NCBI RefSeq assembly: GCF_000478275.1
Contig: NZ_ASJB01000031.1
Location: forward strand, 117,850 to 181,849
Origin: Amycolatopsis orientalis DSM 40040 = KCTC 9412
GTDB taxonomy: Bacteria; Actinomycetota; Actinomycetes; Mycobacteriales; Pseudonocardiaceae
Length of the DNA stretch: 64,000 nucleotides
Reading direction: 5' to 3'
Shown: positions 41,437-50,173 of the stretch, in pieces
How the letters are laid out: each line of letters starts with the position of its first letter
Numbering within the stretch: the stretch's first letter is position 1
Notes under the pieces: model-generated
Databases searched by the model: none
The model's input: the letters and a program-made list of their open reading frames with translations, nothing else
Told to the model about the DNA's origin: nothing
Translations under genes and position numbers: made by a program

Positions 41437-42447
41437 ATGACGCCTACACCGAAATCTCGCAGAACCGCCGTGGTCACCGGGATGATCGCGCTCGGCGCGC
41501 TGCTCGCCGCGCCCGCCGAAGCGGCGACGGCCCAGGAAGTGGCGTGCACCTGGCAGGCCAAGACCCTGCCGGTCCCGGCGGGGACGGTCTCCGCCTCGGT
41601 CGACGGCACCGACGGGCGGGGCGAATTCTCCGGGCAGGTCTCGGACGGCTCGGTGTCGCGGATCATCCGGTGGAAGCACGGCGGGTTCACGCTGCGGGAC
41701 ATCCCGGCCGGCTACGAGCGAGCGTCCGTGAACGACCAGAACCGATGGGGAGACATCGTCGGCTACGCCGCGACACCCGGCTCGGCCGACTACGCGTCGT
41801 TCGTCCTTTCCGGGAGCACCTACCGGTTCCTGCCGACGCTGGAGGGACACCGCTACCCGCGCGCTTCGGCGATCAACTCCCGCGGTGACGTGGTCGGCGT
41901 CGTCGCCCATCTCGATCCGTACTACGAGGTCCCGGTGCTGTGGCCGGCGGGCGGGAATCCCGTCGCGATCACCAACACGCAGAATCTCTCGAACCCTGTC
42001 GACATCGACGACGACGGCACGGTCCTCTTCGGCGACGGTTCGGGCGGGCCGTACACGTGGAAGGACGGTGTCCTCACCTCCTACGCGCTTCCGGCGGGTT
42101 ATGACGACTCCTCGCCGGTCGCCATCAGCGCGGGCAAGGTGATCGCGTCCCTGTCGGCGGACGGCCGTTACACCGGCGACGGTTTCGTCTGGGACGGCCC
42201 GCGGTCGCCGCGTCGCCTCGAACGCAACACCGGCGTCTTCGCCATCAACCGGTCGGGAGTGATCGGCGGCCAGATCGACACCCAGCAGATCGGCCCGCCC
42301 GCGGTGTGGGACGCCACCGGGCAGCCGACGCGGCTTCCGCTGCCGGACGGCGCTTCGGGCGGCCGGGTTTCGGTCGTGGGTGACGACGGACGGATCGGCG
42401 GCACCGCCGGATGGTCCACGCCGGTCGCCTGGCGCTGCGCGGGCTGA
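41437..42447 (+). CDS. Secreted HAF-repeat beta-propeller-like protein
   Basis: A 336-residue protein with a Sec signal (MTPTPKSRRTAVVTGMIALG, cleavage near AEAATA). About six repeats of roughly 45 residues follow, each carrying a polar turn such as AINSRGDVVG or AINRSGVIGG and a W-rich strand (FVWDG, AVWDA). This is the pattern of extracellular HAF-repeat proteins, which should fold as a propeller. One Cys near the N-terminus and one at WRCAG near the end could close the ring. A second protein of this kind is encoded at 48828-50000. Function is unknown. The ribosome site is GGGGGAC before the ATG at 41437. Confidence 0.75.
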   Translation: MTPTPKSRRTAVVTGMIALGALLAAPAEAATAQEVACTWQAKTLPVPAGTVSASVDGTDGRGEFSGQVSDGSVSRIIRWKHGGFTLRDIPAGYERASVNDQNRWGDIVGYAATPGSADYASFVLSGSTYRFLPTLEGHRYPRASAINSRGDVVGVVAHLDPYYEVPVLWPAGGNPVAITNTQNLSNPVDIDDDGTVLFGDGSGGPYTWKDGVLTSYALPAGYDDSSPVAISAGKVIASLSADGRYTGDGFVWDGPRSPRRLERNTGVFAINRSGVIGGQIDTQQIGPPAVWDATGQPTRLPLPDGASGGRVSVVGDDGRIGGTAGWSTPVAWRCAG

Positions 42448-42451
42448 GATC

Positions 42452-42487
42452 GGCCCCTCGCATTCCGCCGTCGGAATGCGAGGGGCC
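42452..42487. terminator. Perfect 16-base-pair hairpin after the HAF-repeat gene
   Basis: Stem 42452-42467 with 42472-42487 (arms GGCCCCTCGCATTCCG and CGGAATGCGAGGGGCC) and a 4-base loop, CCGT. It starts 5 bases after the stop at 42447. Confidence 0.8.
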
Positions 42488-42569
42488 CCAGCATGATCTT
42501 GGCGAATACGCGGACGAGCGGACGGCGTTGCCGCTACAGTCCCCCGGTCCGATCGAACTGGGGGTTCGA

Positions 42570-44129
42570 ATGAGGAGATTCCTCACCATCGGCCTGACCG
42601 CGCTGCTCACCTTGAGCACCGCGGCGGCCGTCAGTACACCGGCGTATGCCGCTTCGCAGCTCGACTTCGGGGCCTGTCCGGCGGATATCGCCCAGGCGTA
42701 CCCGGCGCTGAAATGCGCGACGGTCAACGTCCCGCTCGACTATTCGCGGCCGTTCGGCGCGCGGATGGACGTGCTCGTCTCGAAACACGCCAGCACCGAC
42801 CCGGCGAAACGGCGTGGCGTGCTGTTCGTCAATCCCGGCGGCCCGGGGATTTCGGCGGCGATGCTGCCGGGCAGGCTGTCCCTTCCGAACGCGACCGGGT
42901 ACACCCGGCTGCCCAAGGAAGTGCTCGAGGCCTACGACATCGTCGGCCTCGATTCCCGCGGCACCGGCCACAGCCAGCCGCTCAGCTGTGTCGGCGAGGA
43001 CTACTGGCGCGGGCTCCAGCCCGACCCGGACCGGCCCGAGGAACGGGACAAGAGCTGGGAGACCTGGAAGGCCTTCGCCCGCTCATGCGCGGAGAAGAAC
43101 GGCGAAAAGCTGAAGTACACCGGCAGCCGCAACGTCATCCAGGACATGGACCGGGTACGCACGCTGCTCGGCGAGGAGAAGATCAGCTACCTGGGATATT
43201 CCTACGGCACCTACCTCGGCAGCGCGTATGCCGAGCGGTACCCGGACCGGGTGGACCGGATGATCCTCGACAGCTCGATGAATCCGGTGGAACCGCAGAT
43301 GTGGTACCACAACTCGACCGGTCAGGTCACCGCGGGCGTCGCCCGTGAACGGGCCTACCTGAGCTGGATCGCCAAGTACGACAACGTGTTCCACCTCGGC
43401 AAGAGCTACGAAGAGGTGAACGCGGCCTGGCGGAAACTGCTCGGCGACTTCCGGAAGTCGCCGCACGGGCCGTCGAAGAACGTCGGCGCGGTGGAACTGA
43501 TGGACGTCTACATCGCCAACCTTTCCCACGAGCTTTACTGGGAACCCCTCGCGAAGGCGATGGCCGACTACGTCCTGCGCGGCGACGACCGTGCCGTACT
43601 GGACTGGGCGACTCCCTCGGGTGGCGCGGCGGGCGAGAGCTACATCGCCGGGATGATCTCGATCGCCTGTGTCGACTCCGAGGCTCCGACGGACCGGGCG
43701 AAGATCGAAGGAGACTTCGGTGAGCTGGCCAAGACCAGCGATTTCGCCTGGTACAACGTGTCGATCCCGTCCGCCTGCGCCCACTGGCCGGTGCGTGACC
43801 AGCGGATCGTGCCGTCGGGAAGGAATCTGCCGCCGACTCTGCTGTTCGGTGTCGAAGGCGATTCCGCGACGCCGTACGCGAACACGGTCGCGATGCACAA
43901 GCAGCTGCCCGGTTCGGTCCTGGTGACCGAACGCGGTTCGGGTACCCACTGCGTGTTCGGCAGCCACCCGGCGATGGCCAATCCGGAGGCCCAGCGGATC
44001 GGCAAGGAATACCTCGTCGACGGCGTGCTGCCGAACGGTGACCTCGACATCGCGCCGCATCCGCTGCCGGTGCCGACGGCGGGAACCGCGGCGGCCGCGC
44101 GGCCGGCCGTCGTTTCGCAGCACTCGTGA
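42570..44129 (+). CDS. Secreted alpha/beta hydrolase, tripeptidyl aminopeptidase (Tap/SlpD-like)
   Basis: A 519-residue exported hydrolase. Signal peptide MRRFLTIGLTALLTLSTAAA with cleavage near AYAAS. The oxyanion turn is NPGGPG (88-93), and the nucleophile is Ser211 in GYSYG. The C-terminal TAP-like domain carries the catalytic His in GSGTHCVFG. This is the S33 proline-iminopeptidase-like family, whose Streptomyces members (Tap, SlpD, SlpE) trim peptides at the surface. The start at 42570 is the first Met before the signal; a -10-like TACAGT at 42535-42540 gives a short leader. It is the second secreted aminopeptidase within 3 kb of the NRPS operon. Confidence 0.88.
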   Translation: MRRFLTIGLTALLTLSTAAAVSTPAYAASQLDFGACPADIAQAYPALKCATVNVPLDYSRPFGARMDVLVSKHASTDPAKRRGVLFVNPGGPGISAAMLPGRLSLPNATGYTRLPKEVLEAYDIVGLDSRGTGHSQPLSCVGEDYWRGLQPDPDRPEERDKSWETWKAFARSCAEKNGEKLKYTGSRNVIQDMDRVRTLLGEEKISYLGYSYGTYLGSAYAERYPDRVDRMILDSSMNPVEPQMWYHNSTGQVTAGVARERAYLSWIAKYDNVFHLGKSYEEVNAAWRKLLGDFRKSPHGPSKNVGAVELMDVYIANLSHELYWEPLAKAMADYVLRGDDRAVLDWATPSGGAAGESYIAGMISIACVDSEAPTDRAKIEGDFGELAKTSDFAWYNVSIPSACAHWPVRDQRIVPSGRNLPPTLLFGVEGDSATPYANTVAMHKQLPGSVLVTERGSGTHCVFGSHPAMANPEAQRIGKEYLVDGVLPNGDLDIAPHPLPVPTAGTAAAARPAVVSQHS

Positions 44130-44133
44130 CACG

Positions 44134-44171
44134 CGCTGACCCGCCCCCGTTCCCACCGGGGCGGGTCAGCG
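44134..44171. terminator. First of two hairpins after the Tap-like gene
   Basis: A 14-base-pair perfect stem, CGCTGACCCGCCCC (44134-44147) with GGGGCGGGTCAGCG (44158-44171). It starts 4 bases after the stop codon. Confidence 0.8.
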
Positions 44172-44194
44172 TCGCGAAAGTCCCGGAGACGGGA

Positions 44195-44241
44195 GGGTGT
44201 GTGGAAATAGGGACAGTGAACGTCCCTGTTTCCACACACCC
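44195..44241. repeat. 20-base-pair hairpin with AGTGAAC loop
   Basis: Stem 44195-44214 with 44222-44241, one wobble pair only. The outer arm is GGGTGTGTGGAAA, the inner arm AGGGAC/GTCCCT, and the loop AGTGAAC. A related hairpin with the same design (loop GGTGAAC) is at 63928-63966. It lies between the Tap-like gene and a convergent gene, so it may also stop transcription. Confidence 0.65.
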
Positions 44242-44404
44242 CTTACCCTGAGCGACAACGCGCGCTCTCGATAACCCGACACCGCGACCTTCTGCCGGAT
44301 AGATCACCAGCGCCGTGGGCGCGCAGGGCCCAGTGCGCGGAAGACGTCATACCCGTGACGACGACGTTGTCCACTGTAGACAGTTCAGGGACGGTCCGCC
44401 TGAC

Positions 44405-44887
44405 TCAGCGCAGGTAGTGGACCTCGCCTCGCAGCGCGGGTGCGGCCGGGCTGCCGCACCGCTGTTCGAAGGTAGCGTCAAGGGCAGTGAGTCCTTCGGC
44501 GCCGCGTTCGACGCGGCTGATCGTGAACGTCGAATAGTCGTCCGTACAGCCCAGACTGGTGACGATCGCGAGGATGTGGGCTCCGCCCGCGTGATCGTAC
44601 GAGCCGACCTGGAGCGCGCCCGACGGACCGCTGAAGTCGAGTCTGAAATAGTAGCGACCGTTATCGGCGTCGGCGTCCACGCGCAGGACATCGCCGACCT
44701 CGCGGATCACCACCTCGTGCTCGGGCGAGTCGGCCCAGTACCCGCTCTTCCCGTCGACCGGGAAAGCACCCTGTTCGGCCGCGAAGTCGATGCTCGCGAT
44801 CGGCTCGTCGGCCACCGCGACGGGCGCGAACACGCCGATCAGGCCCGCGGCGACAACGAGTGTGGTGAAAGCATGACGAAGCTTCAT
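44405..44887 (-). CDS. Small secreted beta-rich protein of unknown function
   Basis: A 160-residue protein. The Sec signal is MKLRHAFTTLVVAAGLIGVF with cleavage near VAVADE. The mature part is about 133 residues, rich in strands (HEVVIREVGDVLRVDADADNGRYYFRLDF), with two cysteines (LGCTDD, EQRCGS). It resembles small extracellular jelly-roll-like proteins, but I do not recognise the family. The start is fixed by a GAGGAG site 5 bases before the ATG (complement 44885-44887); an upstream extension runs through a palindrome-rich intergenic region. The stop is followed by hairpins shared with the convergent gene. Confidence 0.75.
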   Translation of the reverse strand: MKLRHAFTTLVVAAGLIGVFAPVAVADEPIASIDFAAEQGAFPVDGKSGYWADSPEHEVVIREVGDVLRVDADADNGRYYFRLDFSGPSGALQVGSYDHAGGAHILAIVTSLGCTDDYSTFTISRVERGAEGLTALDATFEQRCGSPAAPALRGEVHYLR

Positions 44888-45027
44888 GATTCTCCTCGGT
44901 GAACGCCGCCCCCAGTGAGCGGACAGCACCGATCTTGCCAGCGGTTTCCTTCGCTCCACACGAGTAGAACTACTCTGCCGTATCCCCGGCGCGGATCCTT
45001 TGAGGGGTATTGAGGGGTAGGGCAGAT

Positions 45028-45080
45028 GTCCCCAATGTGGCATTGGAGACGTTCAAGGTCTCCAATGCCGCATTGGGGAC
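45028..45080. repeat. Nested palindrome built of four copies of a 10-mer
   Basis: The decamer GTCYCCAATG occurs four times in alternating orientation: 45028-45037, 45041-45050 (reversed), 45058-45067 and 45071-45080 (reversed). The whole folds into a 23-base-pair stem with one wobble pair and a 7-base loop, or into two smaller hairpins. It lies in the 322-base gap 44888-45209 between two minus-strand genes, beyond the stop of the right-hand gene. Confidence 0.85.
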
Positions 45081-45112
45081 ACCGGCACCGAAACACGGGC
45101 CCGGATCCCGTT

Positions 45113-45159
45113 CTGAAGGGAACCTTCGAGACGCTCCACGTCCGAAAGGGGGCCTTCAG
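45113..45159. terminator. Imperfect hairpin beyond the 45210 stop
   Basis: CTGAAGG (45113-45119) pairs with CCTTCAG (45153-45159), and CCTT with AAGG further in, with a 3x3 internal loop. It stands about 50 bases past the stop of the gene at 45210-45644 and just before the nested palindrome, so it may be that gene's terminator. Confidence 0.45.
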
Positions 45160-45209
45160 GACATCCTGGTGCGGCCGCGGACGGTGTTCCGGTGGTGCGT
45201 CCCGCTTCC

Positions 45210-45644
45210 TCATTCTCCGGACAGGTCCGCTTCCGGCGGATACACCCAGGTGATGCCCAGCGAGCCCAGGCCGCGACTCACCAGATCCTGCCGGACTTGG
45301 TGCGCGGTGCATCCGCCGTAGACCAGGTGGGTCAGCCGCATCCTCTGCGGGTCACGGGTGGGCTCCGCGATCAAGCTGAGCAGGCCGTCACCATACGCGT
45401 GATGTTCGACGTGCTCGTGAGGACCGGCGTACTCCCCCTTGATCATGGCCTCGTAGTCGCGGCGCCCGTTTTCGGACAACGTCGCGTACAGCTCGTCGAC
45501 CAGGACCTTCACCTGTGGCAGGTGATCCCGGTGGTGGGTGATCAGATTGGTCCGCCGCCAGCTGCCGTCGCCCTGCGATTTACCGGACACGAAACTCTCC
45601 TTCGGCTCCGCGGTGAACGCCCGCCCTTCGACCAACGGTGACAC
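45210..45644 (-). CDS. Hypothetical soluble protein, 144 residues
   Basis: Starts at GTG (complement 45642-45644) with AGGAA 5 bases upstream; the frame stays open to 46148 but only inside the neighbouring gene. The protein is soluble, with a His-rich middle (TNLITHHRDHLPQVKVLVDEL and HEHVEHHAYGDG) and a C-terminal part ending WVYPPEADLSGE. The clustered histidines could bind metal. I do not recognise a family. It follows the large membrane protein gene by 112 bases on the same strand and may share its transcript. Confidence 0.55.
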   Translation of the reverse strand: MSPLVEGRAFTAEPKESFVSGKSQGDGSWRRTNLITHHRDHLPQVKVLVDELYATLSENGRRDYEAMIKGEYAGPHEHVEHHAYGDGLLSLIAEPTRDPQRMRLTHLVYGGCTAHQVRQDLVSRGLGSLGITWVYPPEADLSGE

Positions 45645-45756
45645 AGGGTTTCCTTGGCGCAAAAGGGACTTTCGAGCGGGGAGCAGCGGACCGAAGGTCC
45701 TCTCCGAGGTGGCGGGTCCGGACGGTCCGCGACACCACGGATCCCGTTCCAGCACT

Positions 45757-47520
45757 TCACCCGCGTCGACCCTCTCTGGCGACATCGACCTGCCAGGCGA
45801 ACCAGTCCACGTCCTCCGGCTCGTCCCCCGGCGGTGTGCTCCGCGGGAAGTCACGGCGTATCTGATCCCGCAGGAAGTCGCGGAACCGTGGGTCGGCATG
45901 AAGCGGCTTGAGGTCGGGGTCACGGCCGATCCACTCCGACGCGAGCGGGTTGTCCGGCGCGTCGGCGACGAGCCGGAGCAGGTCCAAGACGCGGGCGAGG
46001 TCCGCTTTCCGCTCCGGGGCGGGGGCATGATCCCGGTCGGCGACAGTGAGGGTGAGCGTGCAGGCGAGGTTGTAGGCATGCTGCCACTGGTCCGTTCCCC
46101 CGATCCGCGCGCACAGCCGGTCCGCCTGGTCGCGAGCCTGACGCACAAAGACCGAATCCGCGACCCCGCCGTCGATCTGGCGGTTCCGGGCGCGACAGAA
46201 GAGCAGGGCCGACTCGGCCACGGCCACCTGCCGCCGCCATTCGGACCACGATTTCATCAAAGTCAGCCAGGAAGAACGCTCGGAACGGCGCCACAGGCAA
46301 CTGGCGATCATCTTCGGCCAGGTCAGCGCGGCACGGTAGTCGGTGAGTTGCCGTTCGGCGTGGACCAGCAACGCATGCCGGAATCGGCACAGGTCCTCGG
46401 GCGCGTCGGAACGGGCGGTGGGGGCCAAGGACATACCGGCGCGACGCAGGTAAGTCACGATGTCGCGGTGTTCACGATCGTTCCGGTCCGGTAGCCAGCA
46501 CGAGGCGAGGGCGTCGCCTGCGGCCATCACCAGTGACAGCCCGAGCCGGTACTGCGCGCGGCGGAACCGGGGATTCTCCGCGACGGTGCGGGCGTGAAGC
46601 CGCAGCGCGGCCAGCGGTAGCCCGCAGAGGTCGTCGAGCATCGCCAGCTCGTACCGGACGATTCCGGCTGCCGCGCCGTCGCGGGCCACCGAGGCCAGCC
46701 GGTCCCGCCGTATCCGCCGGTCGGCGACGACCTGCTCGTAGGTGGCCCCGGCCGCCGGTGCCGGCGGGCCGAGCAGGAATTGCGCGAGGTCTTCGGCGCG
46801 TTCTCGTACCGGCAAGATCCAGCGCGGGGTGGACCGGTCGCGCGCGAGGACCGCGGCGGCCACGAACGCGGCGGCGTGTTCGCCGGCATCACTCAAGCGA
46901 ACACGGTCGAAGGTCGTCACCGCGACACTGCTGTCGGTGCGGCGGCTCCGGACGTCGACCGTCACCCACAACAGCGGGTCCGTGGCCACCTCGTCCGTCA
47001 GGACGGAGTCGAAGTCGGCGCAGCGCTCCGCGCGTAGCCGAACCACATACCGGCGTGGTGACGCGGTGAACAGCTCGGCGAGCCGGATCAGGGCGGCGAC
47101 CAGAGTGCCCCCTTTGACCTCGCTGGCACTCACGATGGTGGCGACCTGGTCACCACTGGTCCCGCCCGGCACTCCGGCGGGCTTGCGCAGTGCCACGGCC
47201 GGCAGCCGGAATCCCAGTTCGGTCAGCAACTCCTTGGTCGCGGGAGTGTCGAATTCGACCGGCTTGGCGACATCGACCCCCGGGCTACCCCGCCACGCGG
47301 CGATCCAGTCGAGACCCACGATCGCCACCAGGCCGAGGATCGCCCACTGCCATCGGGCCAGCAGATCCGGCAAGCCAGGGACCCAGAGAAGGCCGACCGC
47401 CGACACGATGAGCGGCATGGCCAAGCGCAACGTCCGACGAGTGAACCCGAACGCCATCACCGCCAGGGAGAAGAGCAGCACAACGGTGACGGTCCATCTC
47501 AGCACCAGTGTGTCCACCAC
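45757..47520 (-). CDS. Membrane-anchored protein with TPR-like C-terminal half, unknown function
   Basis: 587 residues. Three hydrophobic segments lie in the first 80 residues (about 8-27, 33-49 and 58-75), followed by a cytosolic alpha/beta region (about 90-270). A helical C-terminal half has helix pairs resembling tetratricopeptide repeats, notably NPRFRRAQYRLGLSLVMAAGDAL and QWQHAYNLACTLTLTVADRDH. The extreme C-terminus has a TPR end-group like feature (DPDLKPLHADPRFRDFL). This suggests a membrane-bound scaffold, not an enzyme. I do not recognise a named family. It starts at the ATG complement 47518-47520. Confidence 0.7.
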   Translation of the reverse strand: MVDTLVLRWTVTVVLLFSLAVMAFGFTRRTLRLAMPLIVSAVGLLWVPGLPDLLARWQWAILGLVAIVGLDWIAAWRGSPGVDVAKPVEFDTPATKELLTELGFRLPAVALRKPAGVPGGTSGDQVATIVSASEVKGGTLVAALIRLAELFTASPRRYVVRLRAERCADFDSVLTDEVATDPLLWVTVDVRSRRTDSSVAVTTFDRVRLSDAGEHAAAFVAAAVLARDRSTPRWILPVRERAEDLAQFLLGPPAPAAGATYEQVVADRRIRRDRLASVARDGAAAGIVRYELAMLDDLCGLPLAALRLHARTVAENPRFRRAQYRLGLSLVMAAGDALASCWLPDRNDREHRDIVTYLRRAGMSLAPTARSDAPEDLCRFRHALLVHAERQLTDYRAALTWPKMIASCLWRRSERSSWLTLMKSWSEWRRQVAVAESALLFCRARNRQIDGGVADSVFVRQARDQADRLCARIGGTDQWQHAYNLACTLTLTVADRDHAPAPERKADLARVLDLLRLVADAPDNPLASEWIGRDPDLKPLHADPRFRDFLRDQIRRDFPRSTPPGDEPEDVDWFAWQVDVAREGRRG

Positions 47521-47616
47521 GTCCTCGCCCCCTCGACGGGAATTCCGGCCGCGCCTGTGCCCGGCGGGTCACCGCCGCCATCGAGACGGCGGTGGCCGGC
47601 AGACCGCGCCGTCCGG

Positions 47617-48504
47617 TCACGGCTCAAGGCATTCGGGAATCGAGTCGGTGTTCCCGGTGGGCCGCTCGGTACGGCCGGACGGGTCGAGGATCTTCACCCA
47701 CCGAACCGCCGGGAACTGCTTGAGTGTCGCCATGATCTCGTCCGCGACGGTGAACGTGGAGCCGTGGCTCGAGCACCCTCCGGTCAGCTGGACCTTGGCG
47801 ACGGAGCCGGTGATCGACAAGCCCGTGAACCCCGTCGCGTCGGAGTCGACGAACCGCAACCGTTGCGCGAGTTCCCCTTCGGTGGGACCCGCGAACAGCC
47901 GCTGCAGCGCGCCGCGCGCGAGTGCCGGAGGTATCACCGGGCGGCTGACCGCACGGGTGTAGGGCTCGACGCCTGACTCGAAACGGGTCAAATCCAGGAA
48001 ATGCGCCCGGACGTCGACCGTCCGGAACGGCGTCGTGATGTCCAGGACGACCCGGCTGGGTCCGGTCAGGGTGAACAAGCGGAACGACGCCTGGCGTGCG
48101 AGACCGATTCCGAAGGTGAGCACCCCTTCGAAGTCGCCCGCGTTGACCACCTGCATCACGTTGGGCAGGGCATACGTCCGCCGAGGCGGCCCATAGGTGA
48201 TGTCGCCGTTGTCGTTGTGACCGACGGCGGATGCCATCCGAAGGCGAAGGAACGCGTCTCCGACGATCGGCACCGGGTTCCCCGACGGATCGCCGATCAC
48301 TTCCGGGACGTAAACCGCGTCGCGCTCGGCAGGCAGTGGACCGGCGAATTCGAACACCACCCGGTCGAAGTCGGTGTGGTGGGCCGCTCGGATCGCCACC
48401 AGTGTGGCCTGCTGAACCGGCGCCGCCGCGACGGGAAGCGCGGTGGCGGCCCCCAGGACAGGCAGCATCAGCGACACGGTGAGCAACGAAAGTCTGCGCA
48501 TCAC
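47617..48504 (-). CDS. Secreted AMIN-like / GerMN domain protein
   Basis: A 295-residue exported protein: signal MMRRLSLLTVSLMLPVLGAA with cleavage near VAAAPV. An AMIN-like beta domain follows at about 30-165 (HTDFDRVVFEFAGPLP, PSRVVLDITTPFRT). The C-terminal GerMN-type domain at about 190-290 has ITGSVAKVQLTGGCSSHGSTFTVADE and ends in IPECLEP. This domain pair occurs in actinobacterial envelope proteins thought to bind peptidoglycan or assist cell-wall machinery. A Cys pair (GGCSS and ECLEP) may form a disulfide. The lipobox cysteine found in some relatives is absent, so it should be released or wall-bound. Confidence 0.8.
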   Translation of the reverse strand: MMRRLSLLTVSLMLPVLGAATALPVAAAPVQQATLVAIRAAHHTDFDRVVFEFAGPLPAERDAVYVPEVIGDPSGNPVPIVGDAFLRLRMASAVGHNDNGDITYGPPRRTYALPNVMQVVNAGDFEGVLTFGIGLARQASFRLFTLTGPSRVVLDITTPFRTVDVRAHFLDLTRFESGVEPYTRAVSRPVIPPALARGALQRLFAGPTEGELAQRLRFVDSDATGFTGLSITGSVAKVQLTGGCSSHGSTFTVADEIMATLKQFPAVRWVKILDPSGRTERPTGNTDSIPECLEP

Positions 48505-48827
48505 GAACTCCAGGGATCGGGTGCCACGGCACGGGGACGAACACCCTTCATCGTCGAAGTCCGGGGCCTGCGCCCGGCAGAGCCCAAAGTCCTCGCGGTA
48601 GCAGGCCCGTGGCCCCGCTTTCCCGGTCCGCCCGGACAGGGCCGCTCACTCTGGTTTCGAAGCGCGCCTTCGGTCGGGAAGAACGGCTCGTGGTGTCTTG
48701 CGCGGTAACGCGCGTGCGTGGGGACGTCTCCGGGGAAGGGCGCGACCTGAAGGGCGCTTTCCCCGCATACGAAGCGGGGAAAGCGCCCTTCGCCGCGTGA
48801 GACCCACACTCACTCAGGACCGCCGGA
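48505..48827. other. Intergenic region with promoter and terminator
   Basis: 323 bases without a gene. The left part must hold the promoter of the AMIN-like gene (minus strand, start 48504). The right part holds the terminator hairpin 48749-48791 of the HAF-repeat gene. No other structure was noticed. Confidence 0.6.
48749..48791. terminator. Perfect 18-base-pair hairpin after the second HAF-repeat gene
   Basis: Arms GAAGGGCGCTTTCCCCGC (48749-48766) and its complement (48774-48791), with the 7-base loop ATACGAA. It lies 37 bases past the stop of the minus-strand gene at 48828. Confidence 0.8.
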
Positions 48828-50000
48828 TCACCGGCGCAGCCGCCACGCGAGCGCGTGCTGGAAGGTCCCGGCCCCGGTTTCGACCATCCCGGAGCCCACG
48901 GCGATCCCCTGGGCGTTGACCGCGTTGACCGTGCACGGAATCGTCGCCGAGGGACACGCGAAGTCGTGCACTTCGCCGTCTCGATCCCACCACACCGGTA
49001 CCTCCCGATACGGACTCAGCACGGCGCGACCGATGGTGATGTCGTTGTCGCTCTGGTCGATCGCGTAGGCCAGCCTGCCCGTGGGGGGCAGGGCGAGCCG
49101 GGTGAGCCGGCCGTCTCGCCAGCGCACCGCTGTCGTCGTACCGAGGTCCTCGAAATAGGCCGAGCCCAGGATGGTCCCTCTTTCGTTGATCTGTGCGACC
49201 GAAACGCCCTGCCCCGGCAGGACGGTGCCGTGTCCCGCGGGATCCCAGACGACGCCCCCGATTCCTCCCGCGCCCACGTTGCCGATCACATGACCTCGGT
49301 CGTTCAGGTCGGTCAGCAGCGCGGGGCCCACGCCGGGCGGCGGGTCGAGCTTGTGCGGCACACCGGCGCGATCCCAGAGCCACGGGTGAATGTAGTCCTG
49401 CGGGTCGTATCCTCCACCGATGGCGATCCCGTGGTCGTTGATCGCAATGCCGAAGGGCCATCGCAGGCCGGGCAATTCGGGAAGAACGGTGACCTTCCCC
49501 GCACGGTCCCAGCGGACGACCTGCCCGACCAGCGGGTTGCTCCCTGCCCCGCCCAGGACGACTCCCCTGTTGTTGAGCGCGTTCGCTCCGAGGAAGGCGG
49601 CACCGGGCGGAGCCTCCAGGACGGTGACCTCACCATCGCGGTTCCAGCGCAGCGCACGCCGGCCGCCGTCGGCTTGCGACACGGTCCCGATGGCCTGCCC
49701 CAGATCGTTGACAGCGCTGGGCCGCGGGACCTCGGCGCTGTCCGGCAAGGTCTTCAACACGGTGAGCCTGCCTGCCCGGTCCCAGTTGGTCGGTACGTAC
49801 GCCCCACCCGGACCGGCGGAACTCATACCCACGACGAAACCGGCGTTGCTCACATCAAGAGCTTCGGATGACACGACTTCGGAGATCTTCCCCAAGTCGA
49901 GGTAAGGGGTCTGTTGTCCAGCACTCGCCGGGGTCACCCCGGCGGCCATCCCCAACGTCAGCAACACCACGACTGCCCCGTTCGATGCGATCGATCGCAT
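48828..50000 (-). CDS. Secreted HAF-repeat beta-propeller-like protein, second in window
   Basis: A 390-residue protein with a Sec signal (MRSIASNGAVVVLLTLGMAA, cleavage near ASAGQ). Seven or so repeats follow, with turns such as AVNDLGQAIG, ALNNRGVVLG, AINDHGIAIG and QINERGTILG and W-containing strands (RWNRDGEVTVL, RWDRAGKVTVL). The regular N-D/E/N-x-G turn is typical of HAF/propeller repeats. The start is the ATG at complement 49998-50000 behind a perfect AGGAGG site. It has the same architecture as the protein at 41437-42447 but a longer repeat array. Role unknown; extracellular binding is a reasonable guess. Confidence 0.78.
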   Translation of the reverse strand: MRSIASNGAVVVLLTLGMAAGVTPASAGQQTPYLDLGKISEVVSSEALDVSNAGFVVGMSSAGPGGAYVPTNWDRAGRLTVLKTLPDSAEVPRPSAVNDLGQAIGTVSQADGGRRALRWNRDGEVTVLEAPPGAAFLGANALNNRGVVLGGAGSNPLVGQVVRWDRAGKVTVLPELPGLRWPFGIAINDHGIAIGGGYDPQDYIHPWLWDRAGVPHKLDPPPGVGPALLTDLNDRGHVIGNVGAGGIGGVVWDPAGHGTVLPGQGVSVAQINERGTILGSAYFEDLGTTTAVRWRDGRLTRLALPPTGRLAYAIDQSDNDITIGRAVLSPYREVPVWWDRDGEVHDFACPSATIPCTVNAVNAQGIAVGSGMVETGAGTFQHALAWRLRR

Positions 50001-50100
50001 AAGCCCTCCTGTCGGAAAGTCCTGATCCGTCCAGGGTTTCGACGCCGAGAGGAACGCAGGAGGGGACAAGGTCCCGAGTTGACGGCCATGAGGACCGTGC

Positions 50101-50114
50101 GGGCCTAAAGTCCT
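50101..50114. promoter_or_regulatory. DevR/DosR-like box
   Basis: GGGCCTAAAGTCCT matches the DosR core GGGACTWWAGTCCC at 12 of 14 positions. It lies 60 bases before the ATG of the membrane gene at 50174. It is the best of several such sites in the 50-64 kb stress island. Confidence 0.5.
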
Positions 50115-50173
50115 TCGCCGTCAAGTTCGTCGGGCTCTACACGGCGGCCGCACCACCTTGCAGTGTCATCACC

